A DNA stretch of 64,000 bases from JAAZPT01 sp964544955 (lineage in GTDB: Bacteria > Bacillota > Clostridia > Christensenellales > Aristaeellaceae), in NCBI GenBank assembly GCA_964544955.1, contig CAZJEB010000004.1, positions 1-64,000 of the forward strand, read 5' to 3'. The translations under genes and the position numbers were made by a program. The notes beneath the pieces are model-generated. The model saw only the letters and a list, made by a program, of their open reading frames with translations, did not search any database and had not been told where the DNA came from. This document shows, piece after piece, positions 23,564 to 32,992 of the stretch; the first letter of the stretch is position 1, and the number at the start of each line of letters is the position of its first letter.

Positions 23564-23860
23564 GTTAATTCTCCTTAATATATTTTTAGCCTTTAGCTAA
23601 AAGGCAATATTTTACAACTATATTTTACCATATAATTAACAAACTTAAAGGGCTTTTTAATAATTACAATTCCATAAAAATAGCCCAATTAGCCAATTAA
23701 TAAATATTAATAAAAACATAGTTCAAAATCGTAAATTTGTTAAGCTAAAAGCAAGCTCAAATCAGCTTTTTAAACACCATTGCATTTTTATTTGATTAAT
23801 GTAAACTAAAAATATGCTAATATTTTGCTTGTATAACAACAGTACTGGGGGTAAAACAAT
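23564..23860. other. Intergenic region between divergent genes
   Basis: About 300 AT-rich bases holding the promoters of the GH112 gene (minus) and the ICMT-like gene (plus). A small hairpin GCCTTT/AAAGGC lies in the GH112 leader (23590-23606). No clear operator was seen. Confidence 0.4.
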
Positions 23861-24436
23861 ATGGCATTTACAATAATTGCAACATTTATAATTGTATTTT
23901 TTTATTCGGTTTATTTTATTAAAATGTTTGTACAAAAAAGGCGAGGCATACAAACAAACCAAATTGGTACAAGGGAAGGGAAAAAACTAAAAATAGTTGA
24001 AACATTAATGTCAATTTCAACGGCATTTGCCGCACCTGTGCAAGTAATATCTATTGCTACAAATTGGAACTTGCTACCCAACATTCCACGCATTGTGGGT
24101 TGCTGTATTGGCTTAGCAGGTGATGTGGTTTTCCTTTTAGCTGTACTTACCATGAAGGATAATTGGCGGGCAGGTATACCTAAAAATGCTACAACAAAAC
24201 TTGTGCAAAGGGGAATATTTTCATATAGCCGTAACCCTGCGTTCTTAGGTTTTGATTTAATGTATATTGGCGTATGCTTAATATTTTTCAATCCTTTAAG
24301 CCTAGTTTTTTCAATGTTCCCTATAATAATGTTACATTTTCAAATACTGCAAGAGGAGCCTTATTTAAAAAATACATTTGGTATTGAATATATTAACTAT
24401 AAAAACAAGGTGTCCCGCTATATTGGTAGGCGATAA
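23861..24436 (+). CDS. Isoprenylcysteine methyltransferase-like (ICMT/PEMT) membrane protein
   Basis: 191 residues with about four to five membrane segments. The C-terminal half holds the family core: RGIFSYSRNPAFLGFDLMYI, the loop EEPYLKNTFGIEYINYKNKV and end SRYI. In eukaryotes this fold methylates prenyl-cysteine or phospholipids; bacterial members act on unknown lipids or isoprenoid substrates. The ribosome site is CTGGGGG about 9 bases before ATG 23861. It stands alone. Confidence 0.8.
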   Translation: MAFTIIATFIIVFFYSVYFIKMFVQKRRGIQTNQIGTREGKKLKIVETLMSISTAFAAPVQVISIATNWNLLPNIPRIVGCCIGLAGDVVFLLAVLTMKDNWRAGIPKNATTKLVQRGIFSYSRNPAFLGFDLMYIGVCLIFFNPLSLVFSMFPIIMLHFQILQEEPYLKNTFGIEYINYKNKVSRYIGRR

Positions 24437-24522
24437 ATAATTAATGCGTAAATCAAAAAAACCCTCAAATTTAATAAACGCTTGTATAATATGCAAATTG
24501 CTGGGTAGGTATAATTGTTCAA

Positions 24523-24553
24523 CAAAAAAACCAACTAAGTAATTACCCAGTTG
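24523..24553 (-). terminator. Terminator of the gene at 24583
   Basis: Minus strand CAACTGGGTAATTACTTAGTTG (one mismatch pair) followed by G and seven T. Confidence 0.6.
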
Positions 24554-24582
24554 ATTTTTGATATTTAGCATTTATTTAAAGC

Positions 24583-24984
24583 TTACTCCACAAAATTTGC
24601 ATATACCTGCCACTTAAATACACCATCACCCTCACGCCTGTGGGCATCACCGCTTAATATAAATGTGCTTTTATTAGGCTCACCAAAGGGCACACCGTCG
24701 GCCTCCTGCCAGGCGGTAAACACATTGTCAAACTCATCCATAGTTTCCGCAGTACCCAAACCCATTTTATGGGGAACATTAAAACGAAGGCTACTTATAT
24801 AGTGCTTTAAAAATTCAGGTTGTTTTTTAAATATACCCAAGGCATATTCATATATCTCCTTGCCCATACGGTCGTGGTCGGGATTGCTCATATCAAGTAA
24901 AAAACCAGATGTTATAATGTAAATTCTAACCTGCTGCATACGAGGCTTTGCCTCCTTGCGCTTACCAAAATCAAATATACCCAT
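24583..24984 (-). CDS. Uncharacterised protein of 133 residues
   Basis: Starts MGIFDFGKRKEAKPRMQQVR and runs through IYIITSGFLLDMSNPDHDRM, DEFDNVFTAWQEADGVPFGE and a C-terminal FKWQVYANFVE. Soluble, no signal peptide. The family is not recognised. It stands as a single gene with its own terminator. Confidence 0.6.
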   Translation of the reverse strand: MGIFDFGKRKEAKPRMQQVRIYIITSGFLLDMSNPDHDRMGKEIYEYALGIFKKQPEFLKHYISSLRFNVPHKMGLGTAETMDEFDNVFTAWQEADGVPFGEPNKSTFILSGDAHRREGDGVFKWQVYANFVE

Positions 24985-25124
24985 ACTTACCTCAAAATAA
25001 TGTATTTATGCTTATAATGTTCAAGGGATTGTTACTTAAACCCTTTAACAACACCACTTTATTTTAAAAGGGTTTGCCTTATTTTCAACAATTATACAAT
25101 ATTTTTGCTAAAATATAAATCAGT

Positions 25125-25153
25125 TTGACAGCAATGCACAAATCAATTAGTAT
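25125..25153 (+). promoter_or_regulatory. Promoter of the secreted FxLYD-like gene
   Basis: TTGACA (25125-25130), 17 bases, TAGTAT (25148-25153), 23 bases before the start codon. Confidence 0.55.
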
Positions 25154-25176
25154 TAATAAAAATGGAGGGAATAATT

Positions 25177-25869
25177 ATGAAAAAATTAATAGCATTTATA
25201 ATCTTAATTGGCTTATTAAGTAGCTTTTCTTTGGCCTATGGTGAAATTACTGTTGTAAACTATAATTTAGTTGTACCAAATGATAGTGACACGGGCAAGC
25301 TTTATGCTAAGCTGCAAAACACTGATGATGAAATAGTTTTTGCCGATGTTAAAGGAATACTAGAAGCCTATGATAATAACGATAATTTAATTTATGAAAA
25401 AAACAATGTTAATAGTGGGCATATTGGGCTTACTTTAAACCCAGGGGAATATGTTTATATTGATGATTATGTGTATGGTGAAAAATTAAAAAATGGCATT
25501 GCTAAAACAGAGTTTACAGTTAAACCCAGGGAATATTATAAAGATTTGGATATAGTTGAACACCGATTTGCCCCATTACCCAGCCAAGCCACTTTTGAAA
25601 TATCAAAAGATGGTAGCAATAATAACTTCTTGTATGTTACCTATACAAATAATACGGATAAAATCCTTTACGGTGTAAATATTACTGCCGCCTTGCTTGA
25701 TGATAGTGATAATGTGCTATTCGCTGAAAGCATGGCCTTGGAAACCTTTGGCATACACCCAAACTCCACCCTTAGCGTTAAAATTTATTTGAGTGGCGAG
25801 TTTGTTGAAAACTATAGTGATACCACACAAATAAAGGCTGATGCCTGCGTAAGGTATAGGCTTGAATAA
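25177..25869 (+). CDS. Secreted FxLYD-like domain protein
   Basis: 230 residues from ATG 25177, which has GGAGGG 8 bases upstream. Signal peptide MKKLIAFIILIGLLSSFSLA. Two similar beta-sandwich halves follow: TGKLYAKLQNTDDEIVFADV in the first and NFLYVTYTNNTDKILYGVNI in the second, each with the comparison of a neutral or vertical strand pattern seen in FxLYD/DUF3426-like extracellular domains. No anchor, so it is probably released. Single-gene unit with promoter and terminator. Confidence 0.7.
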   Translation: MKKLIAFIILIGLLSSFSLAYGEITVVNYNLVVPNDSDTGKLYAKLQNTDDEIVFADVKGILEAYDNNDNLIYEKNNVNSGHIGLTLNPGEYVYIDDYVYGEKLKNGIAKTEFTVKPREYYKDLDIVEHRFAPLPSQATFEISKDGSNNNFLYVTYTNNTDKILYGVNITAALLDDSDNVLFAESMALETFGIHPNSTLSVKIYLSGEFVENYSDTTQIKADACVRYRLE

Positions 25870-25896
25870 AAATACCGACTAAAAAGTCGGTATTTA
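25869..25896. terminator. Bidirectional terminator between convergent genes
   Basis: AAATACCGACT, loop AAAA, AGTCGGTATTT. It serves the secreted gene on the plus strand and the GNAT gene on the minus strand. Confidence 0.8.
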
Positions 25897-25900
25897 TATA

Positions 25901-26485
25901 TTATAAAAGCCTTTCCATAAAGCCCTTGTGCCAAGCTTTAAAATCATCCTCGTTAATATCATAGGCGGGGGAAAGGTGGGCAATACCACCCTTTGCAAAA
26001 TACCCCTCAACTAGTTCCAAAGCCATAAAAGCCTCAAAACTGCTACCATCGGGCAATGTAATGCCAAAGCTATTGGCAGGGCTAAAACCAAAACGCTTGT
26101 AGTAATTGGGGTGTCCAAATATTATAACTCCGCCATATCCTAAAGCCTTCGCTTTATCAAGGCTGTATTTAAGCAGTTCACCGCCATAACCCTTGTTGTG
26201 GTATTTGGGTAAAACGCTTAATGGTCCAAAGGTAATTGTGGGCAAGTTTAATCCATCTGCTGTTTTAACATAGCCCTTTGCATACATTATGTTTGCAATT
26301 ACCTCATTATTCAAAGTTCCCACAAAGTTAAGCTCAGGTATAAAATCCCTGTGTTGCTTTAATATATGGGCTAAATAATGCTCATCCGTATGGGTTCTAC
26401 CAGGCAAAACCATGGTTTCAAAAGCCCTGTACGTTAAGGCGTTTACTGCAAATTGTTGTGACGGTTCCTCTAAAGTAATAAGCAT
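25901..26485 (-). CDS. GNAT family N-acetyltransferase (YhbS-like)
   Basis: 194 residues. ITFGPLSVLPKYHNKGYGGE is the acetyl-CoA loop and the piece IIFGHPNYYKRFGFSPANSF is the hallmark of YhbS-type proteins. The C-terminal DDFKAWHKGFMERL is typical too. Substrate unknown. ATG 26485 follows AAAGGAG. Confidence 0.85.
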   Translation of the reverse strand: MLITLEEPSQQFAVNALTYRAFETMVLPGRTHTDEHYLAHILKQHRDFIPELNFVGTLNNEVIANIMYAKGYVKTADGLNLPTITFGPLSVLPKYHNKGYGGELLKYSLDKAKALGYGGVIIFGHPNYYKRFGFSPANSFGITLPDGSSFEAFMALELVEGYFAKGGIAHLSPAYDINEDDFKAWHKGFMERLL

Positions 26486-26549
26486 TTATAACTCCTTTTT
26501 CTGTTTATTATAGCATGTTATGGAAATATATAAAGCCCATTACAAAATA

Positions 26550-27236
26550 CTAATAATCCCTTTTTTCTAGTAGTTTATACCCAATACCTCTAATTTCTAA
26601 TATCTCCACCAAGGCACCAAGGTGGTCAAATTTTCGCTTCAGGAAGGATATGTATCTTGCTAAAGTTTCTAAGGAAATCTCCTTTTCCTTACCCCACACG
26701 TGGTTTATTATACATTGATAAGGTACCACAACAGTTTGGTTGCGTAAAAAGTAATCCATTAATCTATACTCAAAGTCACCAAGCACAACCTCTCTAGTGT
26801 TGGCGGTTAGTATTTGCCCGCGTGATATTAGTGTTAGGTTGGAAAAAGTGCTACATTCTTGTGTGGGCTCCCCAGAATTTCTTCGTAGGGCACAGCGTAT
26901 TCTAGCAAGTAGTTCATCTGTGTTAAATGGCTTTGGTAAATAGTCGCCTGCCCCAAGGTCTAAGCCCGATACCTTGTCCTGTATTCCATCAAAGGCACTT
27001 AATAGTATAACGGGTGTTAAACTGCCAGATTTACGTAACTTTTTTAAAATTTCCAAGCCACTCAGCTTTGGTAGCATTATATCTAACAACACAAGGTCAA
27101 ATATACCTGACATGGCAAGGTGTAGCCCAGATTTTCCGTCTGACACAGCCTCAACATCATAATGGTTTCTTTTTAATATTTCATACAATGCTTTCTGTAT
27201 GTTTATATCATCTTCCACCAATAGTATACGGTGCAT
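26550..27236 (-). CDS. OmpR-family response regulator without adjacent kinase
   Basis: 228 residues. Receiver domain: acidic pocket LLVEDD at 5-10, phosphorylated Asp 52 in LVLLDIMLP, and Lys in YLPKPFNTDE. The winged helix (about 130-225) has RGQILTANTREVVLGDFEYR and LARYISFLKRKFDHLGA. It ends the operon that encodes the MacAB-like exporter (80 bases after the permease), while the only kinase gene is across the divergent promoter at 31684. It may be phosphorylated by that kinase or a distant one. ATG 27236 follows AGAGAGG. Confidence 0.9.
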   Translation of the reverse strand: MHRILLVEDDINIQKALYEILKRNHYDVEAVSDGKSGLHLAMSGIFDLVLLDIMLPKLSGLEILKKLRKSGSLTPVILLSAFDGIQDKVSGLDLGAGDYLPKPFNTDELLARIRCALRRNSGEPTQECSTFSNLTLISRGQILTANTREVVLGDFEYRLMDYFLRNQTVVVPYQCIINHVWGKEKEISLETLARYISFLKRKFDHLGALVEILEIRGIGYKLLEKRDY

Positions 27237-27316
27237 ATATACCTCTCTTTCTTAGTGTTTATAATTTCTAATTTTTAGTGTTTTATAAAATACAGGTGGA
27301 ACCTTAAACATATAAG

Positions 27317-28486
27317 CTATTCAAAGCGCAAGGCTTCAATGGGGCGTAAAGCGGATGCTTTGTTGGCAGGGTATAATCCAAATACTACACCTATAAATAC
27401 GGAAAAGCCAACAGCTATAATAGCTATCATGGGGGAAATGCTAAGTTGCATTTGTAGTACTGGGCTAATTAAACTTGTAGCTAATAATGATAATCCAAGG
27501 CCAATTATACCGCCCAATAAGCTAATAACAAGCGCTTCAATTAAAAATTGAGATAGTATATTGCCACGTGCGGCCCCTATGGCTTTGCGTATGCCAATTT
27601 CGTGTGTGCGTTCCGTAACGGATACCAACATTATGTTCATTATACCTATTCCACCAACAAGCAATGATATTGCAGCGATGCCGCCCAACATAAGTGTTAA
27701 CATGTTAGTGGTTGCTGATAAGGTTTCTAACATTGCTGTTTGGTTGTATATGCTGTATGTGGTACTTGATGTGGATGAGGACATAAGCTTATCCATAAAG
27801 CTTGTAACGCTTGCCTCGGCTTGTTCTACCATTGTGCTGCTGCTTGCAGATACATAAAAGTTGTTTATACCCTTTTGTGCAAATAAGCGTTCACCTAATG
27901 TAAAGGGCAATAGTACAATATTGTCACCAGAGCCGGCTGAAGTGCTTCCAATTTCATCAAGAACGCCAACAACGTTAAAAGTATAGCCTGTATAGGTAAA
28001 AGTTTGCCCTACAGCGTTTATTGTGCCAAATAACTCGGTTGCCACCTCTTGGCCAATTACCGCTACAAAACTTCGGTTGTCAATATCTGGCGTTGTAAGG
28101 AAACGGCCTTTATATATTGTCCAGTTTCTTATTTTTTCATAACCTGGAACTGTTGCTGTAAAAGTGCCATCTTCATATTGAATTAGCCCTGCTTTTAGTG
28201 TGCCAGACCCCGTAATTGTAGGGGCTACATAGGCAATGCTATCTTCACTGGCAAGCTCGGCAACATTGCTAAGGGTTAATGGATTATTGCGCCTTGTGCG
28301 TACATTAACAGTAAGTAAGTTGGTGCCCATGCCTTCAATGTTGGATACAACCGATGCGTTTGCCCCTTGAGCTATTGAAACTAACACCACTATGGATAGT
28401 ACACCAATAACAATACCAAGCATTGTTAGTAAAGATCGCATCTTGTTACCTTTAATAGATTTTAAAGCCATTATTAAGGATTGCAT
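27317..28486 (-). CDS. MacB-like ABC transporter permease
   Basis: 389 residues. MFTSLL-like start is replaced by MQSLIMALKSIKGNKMRSLL, with helix one at about 18-40 (LGIVIGVLSIVVLVSI). Then an extracytoplasmic domain of about 220 residues (from QGANASVVSNIEGMGTNLLT) and three C-terminal helices with the conserved GIMNIMLVSVTERTHEIGIR and LYPANKASALRPIEALR. This is the FtsX-domain permease of the MacAB type, which exports peptides or drugs or senses envelope-active compounds. Its start overlaps the ATPase gene by 13 bases. Confidence 0.9.
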   Translation of the reverse strand: MQSLIMALKSIKGNKMRSLLTMLGIVIGVLSIVVLVSIAQGANASVVSNIEGMGTNLLTVNVRTRRNNPLTLSNVAELASEDSIAYVAPTITGSGTLKAGLIQYEDGTFTATVPGYEKIRNWTIYKGRFLTTPDIDNRSFVAVIGQEVATELFGTINAVGQTFTYTGYTFNVVGVLDEIGSTSAGSGDNIVLLPFTLGERLFAQKGINNFYVSASSSTMVEQAEASVTSFMDKLMSSSTSSTTYSIYNQTAMLETLSATTNMLTLMLGGIAAISLLVGGIGIMNIMLVSVTERTHEIGIRKAIGAARGNILSQFLIEALVISLLGGIIGLGLSLLATSLISPVLQMQLSISPMIAIIAVGFSVFIGVVFGLYPANKASALRPIEALRFE

Positions 28487-29184
28487 GTACCCACCTCCTC
28501 GTTTACTTCTTCACTTAAGGGTGTATCACTAGTTTTACCATCTACCATGTAAATTACACGTTGGGCACGGTTTGCCACTTTGTTATCATGGGTTATTAAT
28601 ACTATGGTGTTGCCTTCGCTATGTAATTCATCAAATAATGCCATTATCTCATCACCAGTTTTTCTATCAAGGTTTCCAGTAGGCTCATCGGCCAAAATCA
28701 AGTGGGGTTTTGATACCAATGCCCGTGCAATGGCAACACGCTGTTGTTGGCCTCCCGATAATTGGTTGGGCTGGTGGTGAATACGGTCTATCAACCCCAT
28801 ATGCTTAAGCATTTCTTTGGCTTGCTGTCGCCTTTTAATTATTTGTATACCCTGATATACCAAAGGCATTTCAACGTTTTCTAAAGCGCTAAGGCGGGGT
28901 AAAAGGTTAAAACTTTGAAACACAAAACCTATTTTTAAACTGCGCATTTTAGATAGTTGGCGGTCATTTAAGCGGCTAATATCTTGCCCATCAAGAATAT
29001 AGCTGCCAGAATCGGGCACGTCTAAACATCCAATTATATTCATAAGGGTTGATTTTCCGCTACCACTTGGTCCTGATATTGCAACGTATTCACCCTCTGC
29101 TACATTTAGGGATACGTGGTTTAGGGCATGAATTATTTCATCTCCCATTTTATATTCTTTTACTACATCATTTAAAACAATCAT
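28474..29184 (-). CDS. MacB-type ABC transporter ATPase
   Basis: 236 residues from ATG 29184 (GAGGTG 6 bases upstream); the frame extends to TTG 29196 inside the preceding gene, but that overlaps the ribosome site. Walker A GPSGSGKST, Q-loop FVFQSFNLLPRLSALENV, signature LSGGQQQRVAIARAL, Walker B LILADEPTGNLD and H-loop ITHD are all present. LolD/MacB subgroup. It powers the permease downstream. Confidence 0.95.
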   Translation of the reverse strand: MIVLNDVVKEYKMGDEIIHALNHVSLNVAEGEYVAISGPSGSGKSTLMNIIGCLDVPDSGSYILDGQDISRLNDRQLSKMRSLKIGFVFQSFNLLPRLSALENVEMPLVYQGIQIIKRRQQAKEMLKHMGLIDRIHHQPNQLSGGQQQRVAIARALVSKPHLILADEPTGNLDRKTGDEIMALFDELHSEGNTIVLITHDNKVANRAQRVIYMVDGKTSDTPLSEEVNEEVGTCNP

Positions 29185-29192
29185 ATAACACC

Positions 29193-30797
29193 TCAATTTC
29201 CGCTAGGGTTGCTTGGGCGTTGTCTATCAAAGTTGCTGGGCATGCTAAAGTTTTCCATAGGCATACCACTAGGCATATTACCAGGCATACCACCAGGCAT
29301 ATTACCACCTTGCTGTGAAGATGTTGCACTAACTGCATTCCTTACAACCAATACTTGTGACCCTTGTGTTAGGCCGGATGTAACTACGGCATAGTCAGAG
29401 TTGGATAATGCTGTTGTTATATAGGTTTTAACCCCTGGTTCATCAGCTGTTTGAGTATACCCTTCTTGGTATAGCCATACATATGAACCGCCATCGTCGG
29501 TTTGAACTGCAGTTAAAGGAACTAAAAGTCCAGTTTCTTCGCCTACTGCTATTGTAGCAGTGCCATTCATGCCCAACTTTAATTGTTCATCTTTTAATAA
29601 GTCTAATGTTACTGTGTAATTTGTAATTCCGGATGTGGCTGTACCTAGTTGTGAAATATGTGAAACTGTGGCGGTATAGGGTGTAGCGGATAATGCATCC
29701 ATAACTAAGCTTGCTGTTTGCCCTTCCTGAACATGAATAATGTCTAACTCATCCACATTTATTGCCATTTCCATATCGTTTCCAGTATAAATGTTAAGTA
29801 CCTCAGTATTGGCAGTATAGGCTGTACCAACAGTTGCGGTTATGGAAGCTACAATGCCATCCTCCCTGGCGTACAAAGTTGGGTTTTCAAGCAATGCATT
29901 AGCCTGGGCTAACTTATCTGCCGCATCTTGCCTAGCTTTAACGGCGGCAGTATAATCCTTAGTTTGTAATGGATTTGTTAATGTTAATAATGTACCGTTT
30001 TTAGCAACCTTGGAGTTTAAACTAGCGGCAACCCTGCTTACTAAGCCGTCTTGGTCGGTGGTTACAGCATAGGGCATATAAATTTCTGCACTAGCTTCAC
30101 CTAATACTGTATCGCCAAACATAAGCTGTACAGTATCCCCTGGCATTATTTTACGGTCAGAGAATGTAACTGTGGCAGTACCATCTTTTAATCTAACAAG
30201 GGTTGCAGAGTATATTGTACCGTTGCTGCTTATTTTAATTTCACTTAATGCATTCAATGTATTAATGTTGTCAAAGCTTGCTTTCATTAACCCATTTGTG
30301 GATAATAATACAACCGATCCGCTCTGTTCAATGGAATCCTGTAAGTATTCTCCTTTTATAGCATATATTGCTTTAACACGCCCTGCCACGGGTGATGTAA
30401 TGGTTTGATAATCTTCATAATCATCACTTAAGTCTGCTAATGTTTGGTTTTGTGTAGTTAGCTCTTCTTCAAGTAGTACAACACTATCAAACAAAGCATC
30501 AGTGTTTAATGCCAACAACTTATCGCCTACTTGCACAGCATCGCCTACCTCTACTAATACATCGTCAACAGTAATATCAACAGGTACATTTACAGATAGG
30601 GTGTTTTTCATTGAAAGGGATCCAGTTGATACTACAGATTTTGACAATGAACCATCTGTAACGTTTATAATGCTGTAATTGCTGTTGCTTGCAGTTGACT
30701 CTGCCTTTACATCGCTTTCATTTAGTAATGTGTACCCAATAATGCCTATGCCAGCTATTATTGATAATGCAATAAATATTTTAATAATTCGTTTCAT
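29193..30797 (-). CDS. HlyD/MacA-type efflux adaptor protein
   Basis: 534 residues, longer than MacA of Gram-negatives. Anchor helix at about 6-23 (IFIALSIIAGIGIIGYTLLN). Biotinyl-lipoyl halves around residue 75 (VDDVLVEVGDAVQVGDKLLA) and near YAREDGIVASITATVGTAYT, a coiled region between them, and barrel strands after. The last 50 residues are unusual: repeated GGMPGNMPSGMPMENFSMPS rich in Met, Pro and Gly, probably disordered, and possibly metal-binding. It links the MacB-like pump to the envelope in a single-membrane cell. The start has ATAGGAGG 7 bases upstream. Confidence 0.9.
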   Translation of the reverse strand: MKRIIKIFIALSIIAGIGIIGYTLLNESDVKAESTASNSNYSIINVTDGSLSKSVVSTGSLSMKNTLSVNVPVDITVDDVLVEVGDAVQVGDKLLALNTDALFDSVVLLEEELTTQNQTLADLSDDYEDYQTITSPVAGRVKAIYAIKGEYLQDSIEQSGSVVLLSTNGLMKASFDNINTLNALSEIKISSNGTIYSATLVRLKDGTATVTFSDRKIMPGDTVQLMFGDTVLGEASAEIYMPYAVTTDQDGLVSRVAASLNSKVAKNGTLLTLTNPLQTKDYTAAVKARQDAADKLAQANALLENPTLYAREDGIVASITATVGTAYTANTEVLNIYTGNDMEMAINVDELDIIHVQEGQTASLVMDALSATPYTATVSHISQLGTATSGITNYTVTLDLLKDEQLKLGMNGTATIAVGEETGLLVPLTAVQTDDGGSYVWLYQEGYTQTADEPGVKTYITTALSNSDYAVVTSGLTQGSQVLVVRNAVSATSSQQGGNMPGGMPGNMPSGMPMENFSMPSNFDRQRPSNPSGN

Positions 30798-30912
30798 GTT
30801 TATCCTCCTATTTTTTAAATACTTTAATTTCAGTTTGTATTTTTTTAAAATCGTTAAAGCTAATTAGCTTGCATAAATTTGTTTCCCTCCTTTGGTAGAT
30901 TTATTGTAGCAA

Positions 30913-30957
30913 TTGAAACTGAAACTATACTGAAAAAAGTTGAAAATATTTTTCAGG
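30913..30957. promoter_or_regulatory. Candidate response-regulator binding repeats
   Basis: The divergent intergenic region has four similar pieces, TTGAAACTGAAAC, then ACTGAAAAAAG, then TTGAAAATATT, then the inverse TTTCAGG, spaced about one helical turn. Winged-helix regulators of the OmpR family bind such direct repeats. Either response regulator in this locus could use them. Confidence 0.35.
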
Positions 30958-31012
30958 TTCGTTTAAGAATAATGTGCTATTATTAATAATGAAAGAACAA
31001 GGAGGGGTGCAT

Positions 31013-31687
31013 ATGAGAATTCTAATTGTAGAAGATGAAAAAAACCTTAGCGATAGCTTGGCTCACCTATTACAAGCGCAAAAATATCAAATAGATACAG
31101 TTTGCGATGGTAAAGATGGGCTTTACTATGCGCAAAGTGGCCAGTATGATGCACTTATATTGGATGTAATGCTACCCAGCCTAAATGGTTTTCAACTAGC
31201 AGCCACACTTCGCAAAAGGGGTATTGCAACACCAATTTTAATGTTAACCGCAAGGGATGATGTACATGATAAAGTGCGTGGTTTGGATAGCGGTGCGGAT
31301 GATTATTTAACAAAACCTTTTACACAGGAAGAACTTTTGGCACGTATACGTGCATTACTTAGAAGGCCTGCAGGGGTTTTGATGGATGAAATTAGTTTTG
31401 CTGATATTTTGTTGCAACAAAAAAACGCTACATTAATATGTGGCGATAAACAGGTGCGGCTTAGCCAAAAGGAGCTTGAGGTTATGAAAATACTTTTAAG
31501 TTGCCCAGGCGAGTTAATTAGCAAAACAGACCTTATAACCCGCGTTTGGGGTGCCGACTCAGATGCTATGGATAATAACGTGGAAGCATATGTTTCATTT
31601 TTGCGTAAAAAGCTATTTTACCTAGGTAGCCATGTGCAAATTTCTACACAACGTCGTTTGGGTTATTTGTTGGAGGATATACAGTGA
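31013..31687 (+). CDS. OmpR-family response regulator
   Basis: 224 residues from ATG 31013, chosen because AAGGAGG is 8 bases upstream. Receiver with acidic pocket EDE, Asp 51 in LILDVMLPS, Thr in LMLTARDD and Lys in YLTKPFTQEE. The winged helix ends with VEAYVSFLRKKLFYLGSHVQ. It pairs with the histidine kinase, whose GTG start overlaps its stop by 4 bases. Divergent from the MacAB-like operon, which it very likely controls. Confidence 0.95.
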   Translation: MRILIVEDEKNLSDSLAHLLQAQKYQIDTVCDGKDGLYYAQSGQYDALILDVMLPSLNGFQLAATLRKRGIATPILMLTARDDVHDKVRGLDSGADDYLTKPFTQEELLARIRALLRRPAGVLMDEISFADILLQQKNATLICGDKQVRLSQKELEVMKILLSCPGELISKTDLITRVWGADSDAMDNNVEAYVSFLRKKLFYLGSHVQISTQRRLGYLLEDIQ

Positions 31688-32892
31688 TAAAATCATTAAA
31701 ACGAAAGTTTATACTAATAAATATGTTGTTGGTATTTATTGTTCTAACCATAGTATTAGTTAGTAGCATAGTTGCTACGCAAGTTCGGTTTAAAAATGAT
31801 TATATGGCAGCCCTTGCAAGGGAATTAGCTATTGAACCAAAGCTTGGCGACCTTCACACTTTCCCAAGCAAGCGTTTAGAAGGTAACCGCATATATAGGC
31901 CACAAAAGATATCCTTTTCGGTGCAGCGCAATGAAAAAGGTGATTGGACCTTGCTAACCCCTTGGATGCAAGTGGAACAAAGTACCTTGGAAACAATTTC
32001 AAACCGTGCATATGAAAAAGAGGAAAATTCAGGGTTTTTTAGCGATTTTGGTGTTGCATACCAAAAGGGTGATAATCGTATTGCTTTTGTTAACCTACAA
32101 TCAGAGCAAAGCCAAAGGCAAGATATACTAATTATACAAGGCGGCGTGTATATAGGCGCTTTACTGCTATTTTTGCTTATAAGTTTTGGCTTATCCCAAT
32201 GGGCGCTTAAGCCCGTGGAACAGTCTTGGGCACAACAAAAACAATTTGTATCGGATGCGTCCCATGAACTAAAAACACCGCTTACGGTTATATTAGCCAA
32301 CATGGATATATTAGAACAGGAAAATGGTGAAAACAATTGGCTTTCGGCCTCACGCAGTGAAGCTATGCATATGAAAAAACTTATTGAAAACATGCTGTTT
32401 TTAACTCGCTCTGATGAAGGGCGACAATCCCTTCAAATGGAAGCAATTAAATTAAGCAGTATTGTAGAGGAAGCAGCATTGGCCTTTGAGGCTGTTGCTT
32501 ATGAAAAAGAGGTTACATTAAAACAAAACATTAATCAAGGCCTTACTATCCAAGGGGATAGGGCACTTATTAAACAGTTAGTATCTATTTTATTAGATAA
32601 TGCAATAAAATATACCCCCAAAGGGGGCAAAATTGATTTTAATTTAAAAAAAGAGCGGGATCGTGCTGTAATTAGCGTGTGCAATAGTCCTTCTTATATT
32701 CCGCCAGAGCAAATATCCCATATATTTGACCGCTTTTATAGAACGGATGATGCACGCACAAAAACACAAGGGGGCTATGGTTTAGGTCTTGCTATTGCTA
32801 GTGAAATTGCCTTACAACATGGCGCAACTATAAAAGCACATAGTATAAAAGGGGAAGGAACCACATTTTTAGTAAAGTTTTTAATTAAATAG
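31684..32892 (+). CDS. Sensor histidine kinase
   Basis: 402 residues from GTG 31684. Membrane helix 1 at about 8-31, an outside domain of about 120 residues, helix 2 at about 152-172. The phosphorylated His 194 is in FVSDASHELKTPLTVILANM. N box LVSILLDNAIKYTPKGG, G boxes FDRFYRTDDAR and GGYGLGLAIASEIALQHG. No HAMP domain is seen between helix 2 and the dimerisation domain. The outside domain has no sequence I know. Together with the regulator at 31013 it resembles envelope-stress or antimicrobial-peptide sensors beside MacAB pumps. Confidence 0.95.
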   Translation: MIKSLKRKFILINMLLVFIVLTIVLVSSIVATQVRFKNDYMAALARELAIEPKLGDLHTFPSKRLEGNRIYRPQKISFSVQRNEKGDWTLLTPWMQVEQSTLETISNRAYEKEENSGFFSDFGVAYQKGDNRIAFVNLQSEQSQRQDILIIQGGVYIGALLLFLLISFGLSQWALKPVEQSWAQQKQFVSDASHELKTPLTVILANMDILEQENGENNWLSASRSEAMHMKKLIENMLFLTRSDEGRQSLQMEAIKLSSIVEEAALAFEAVAYEKEVTLKQNINQGLTIQGDRALIKQLVSILLDNAIKYTPKGGKIDFNLKKERDRAVISVCNSPSYIPPEQISHIFDRFYRTDDARTKTQGGYGLGLAIASEIALQHGATIKAHSIKGEGTTFLVKFLIK

Positions 32893-32992
32893 TTATAAAT
32901 TGGAGCATATGCTAATTTCATTGTTTAATTAAACCCTGTTAGCATGAATTAATAAAGCTTAAAAATTAAACAGCACAAAACCAATTTTCCCC

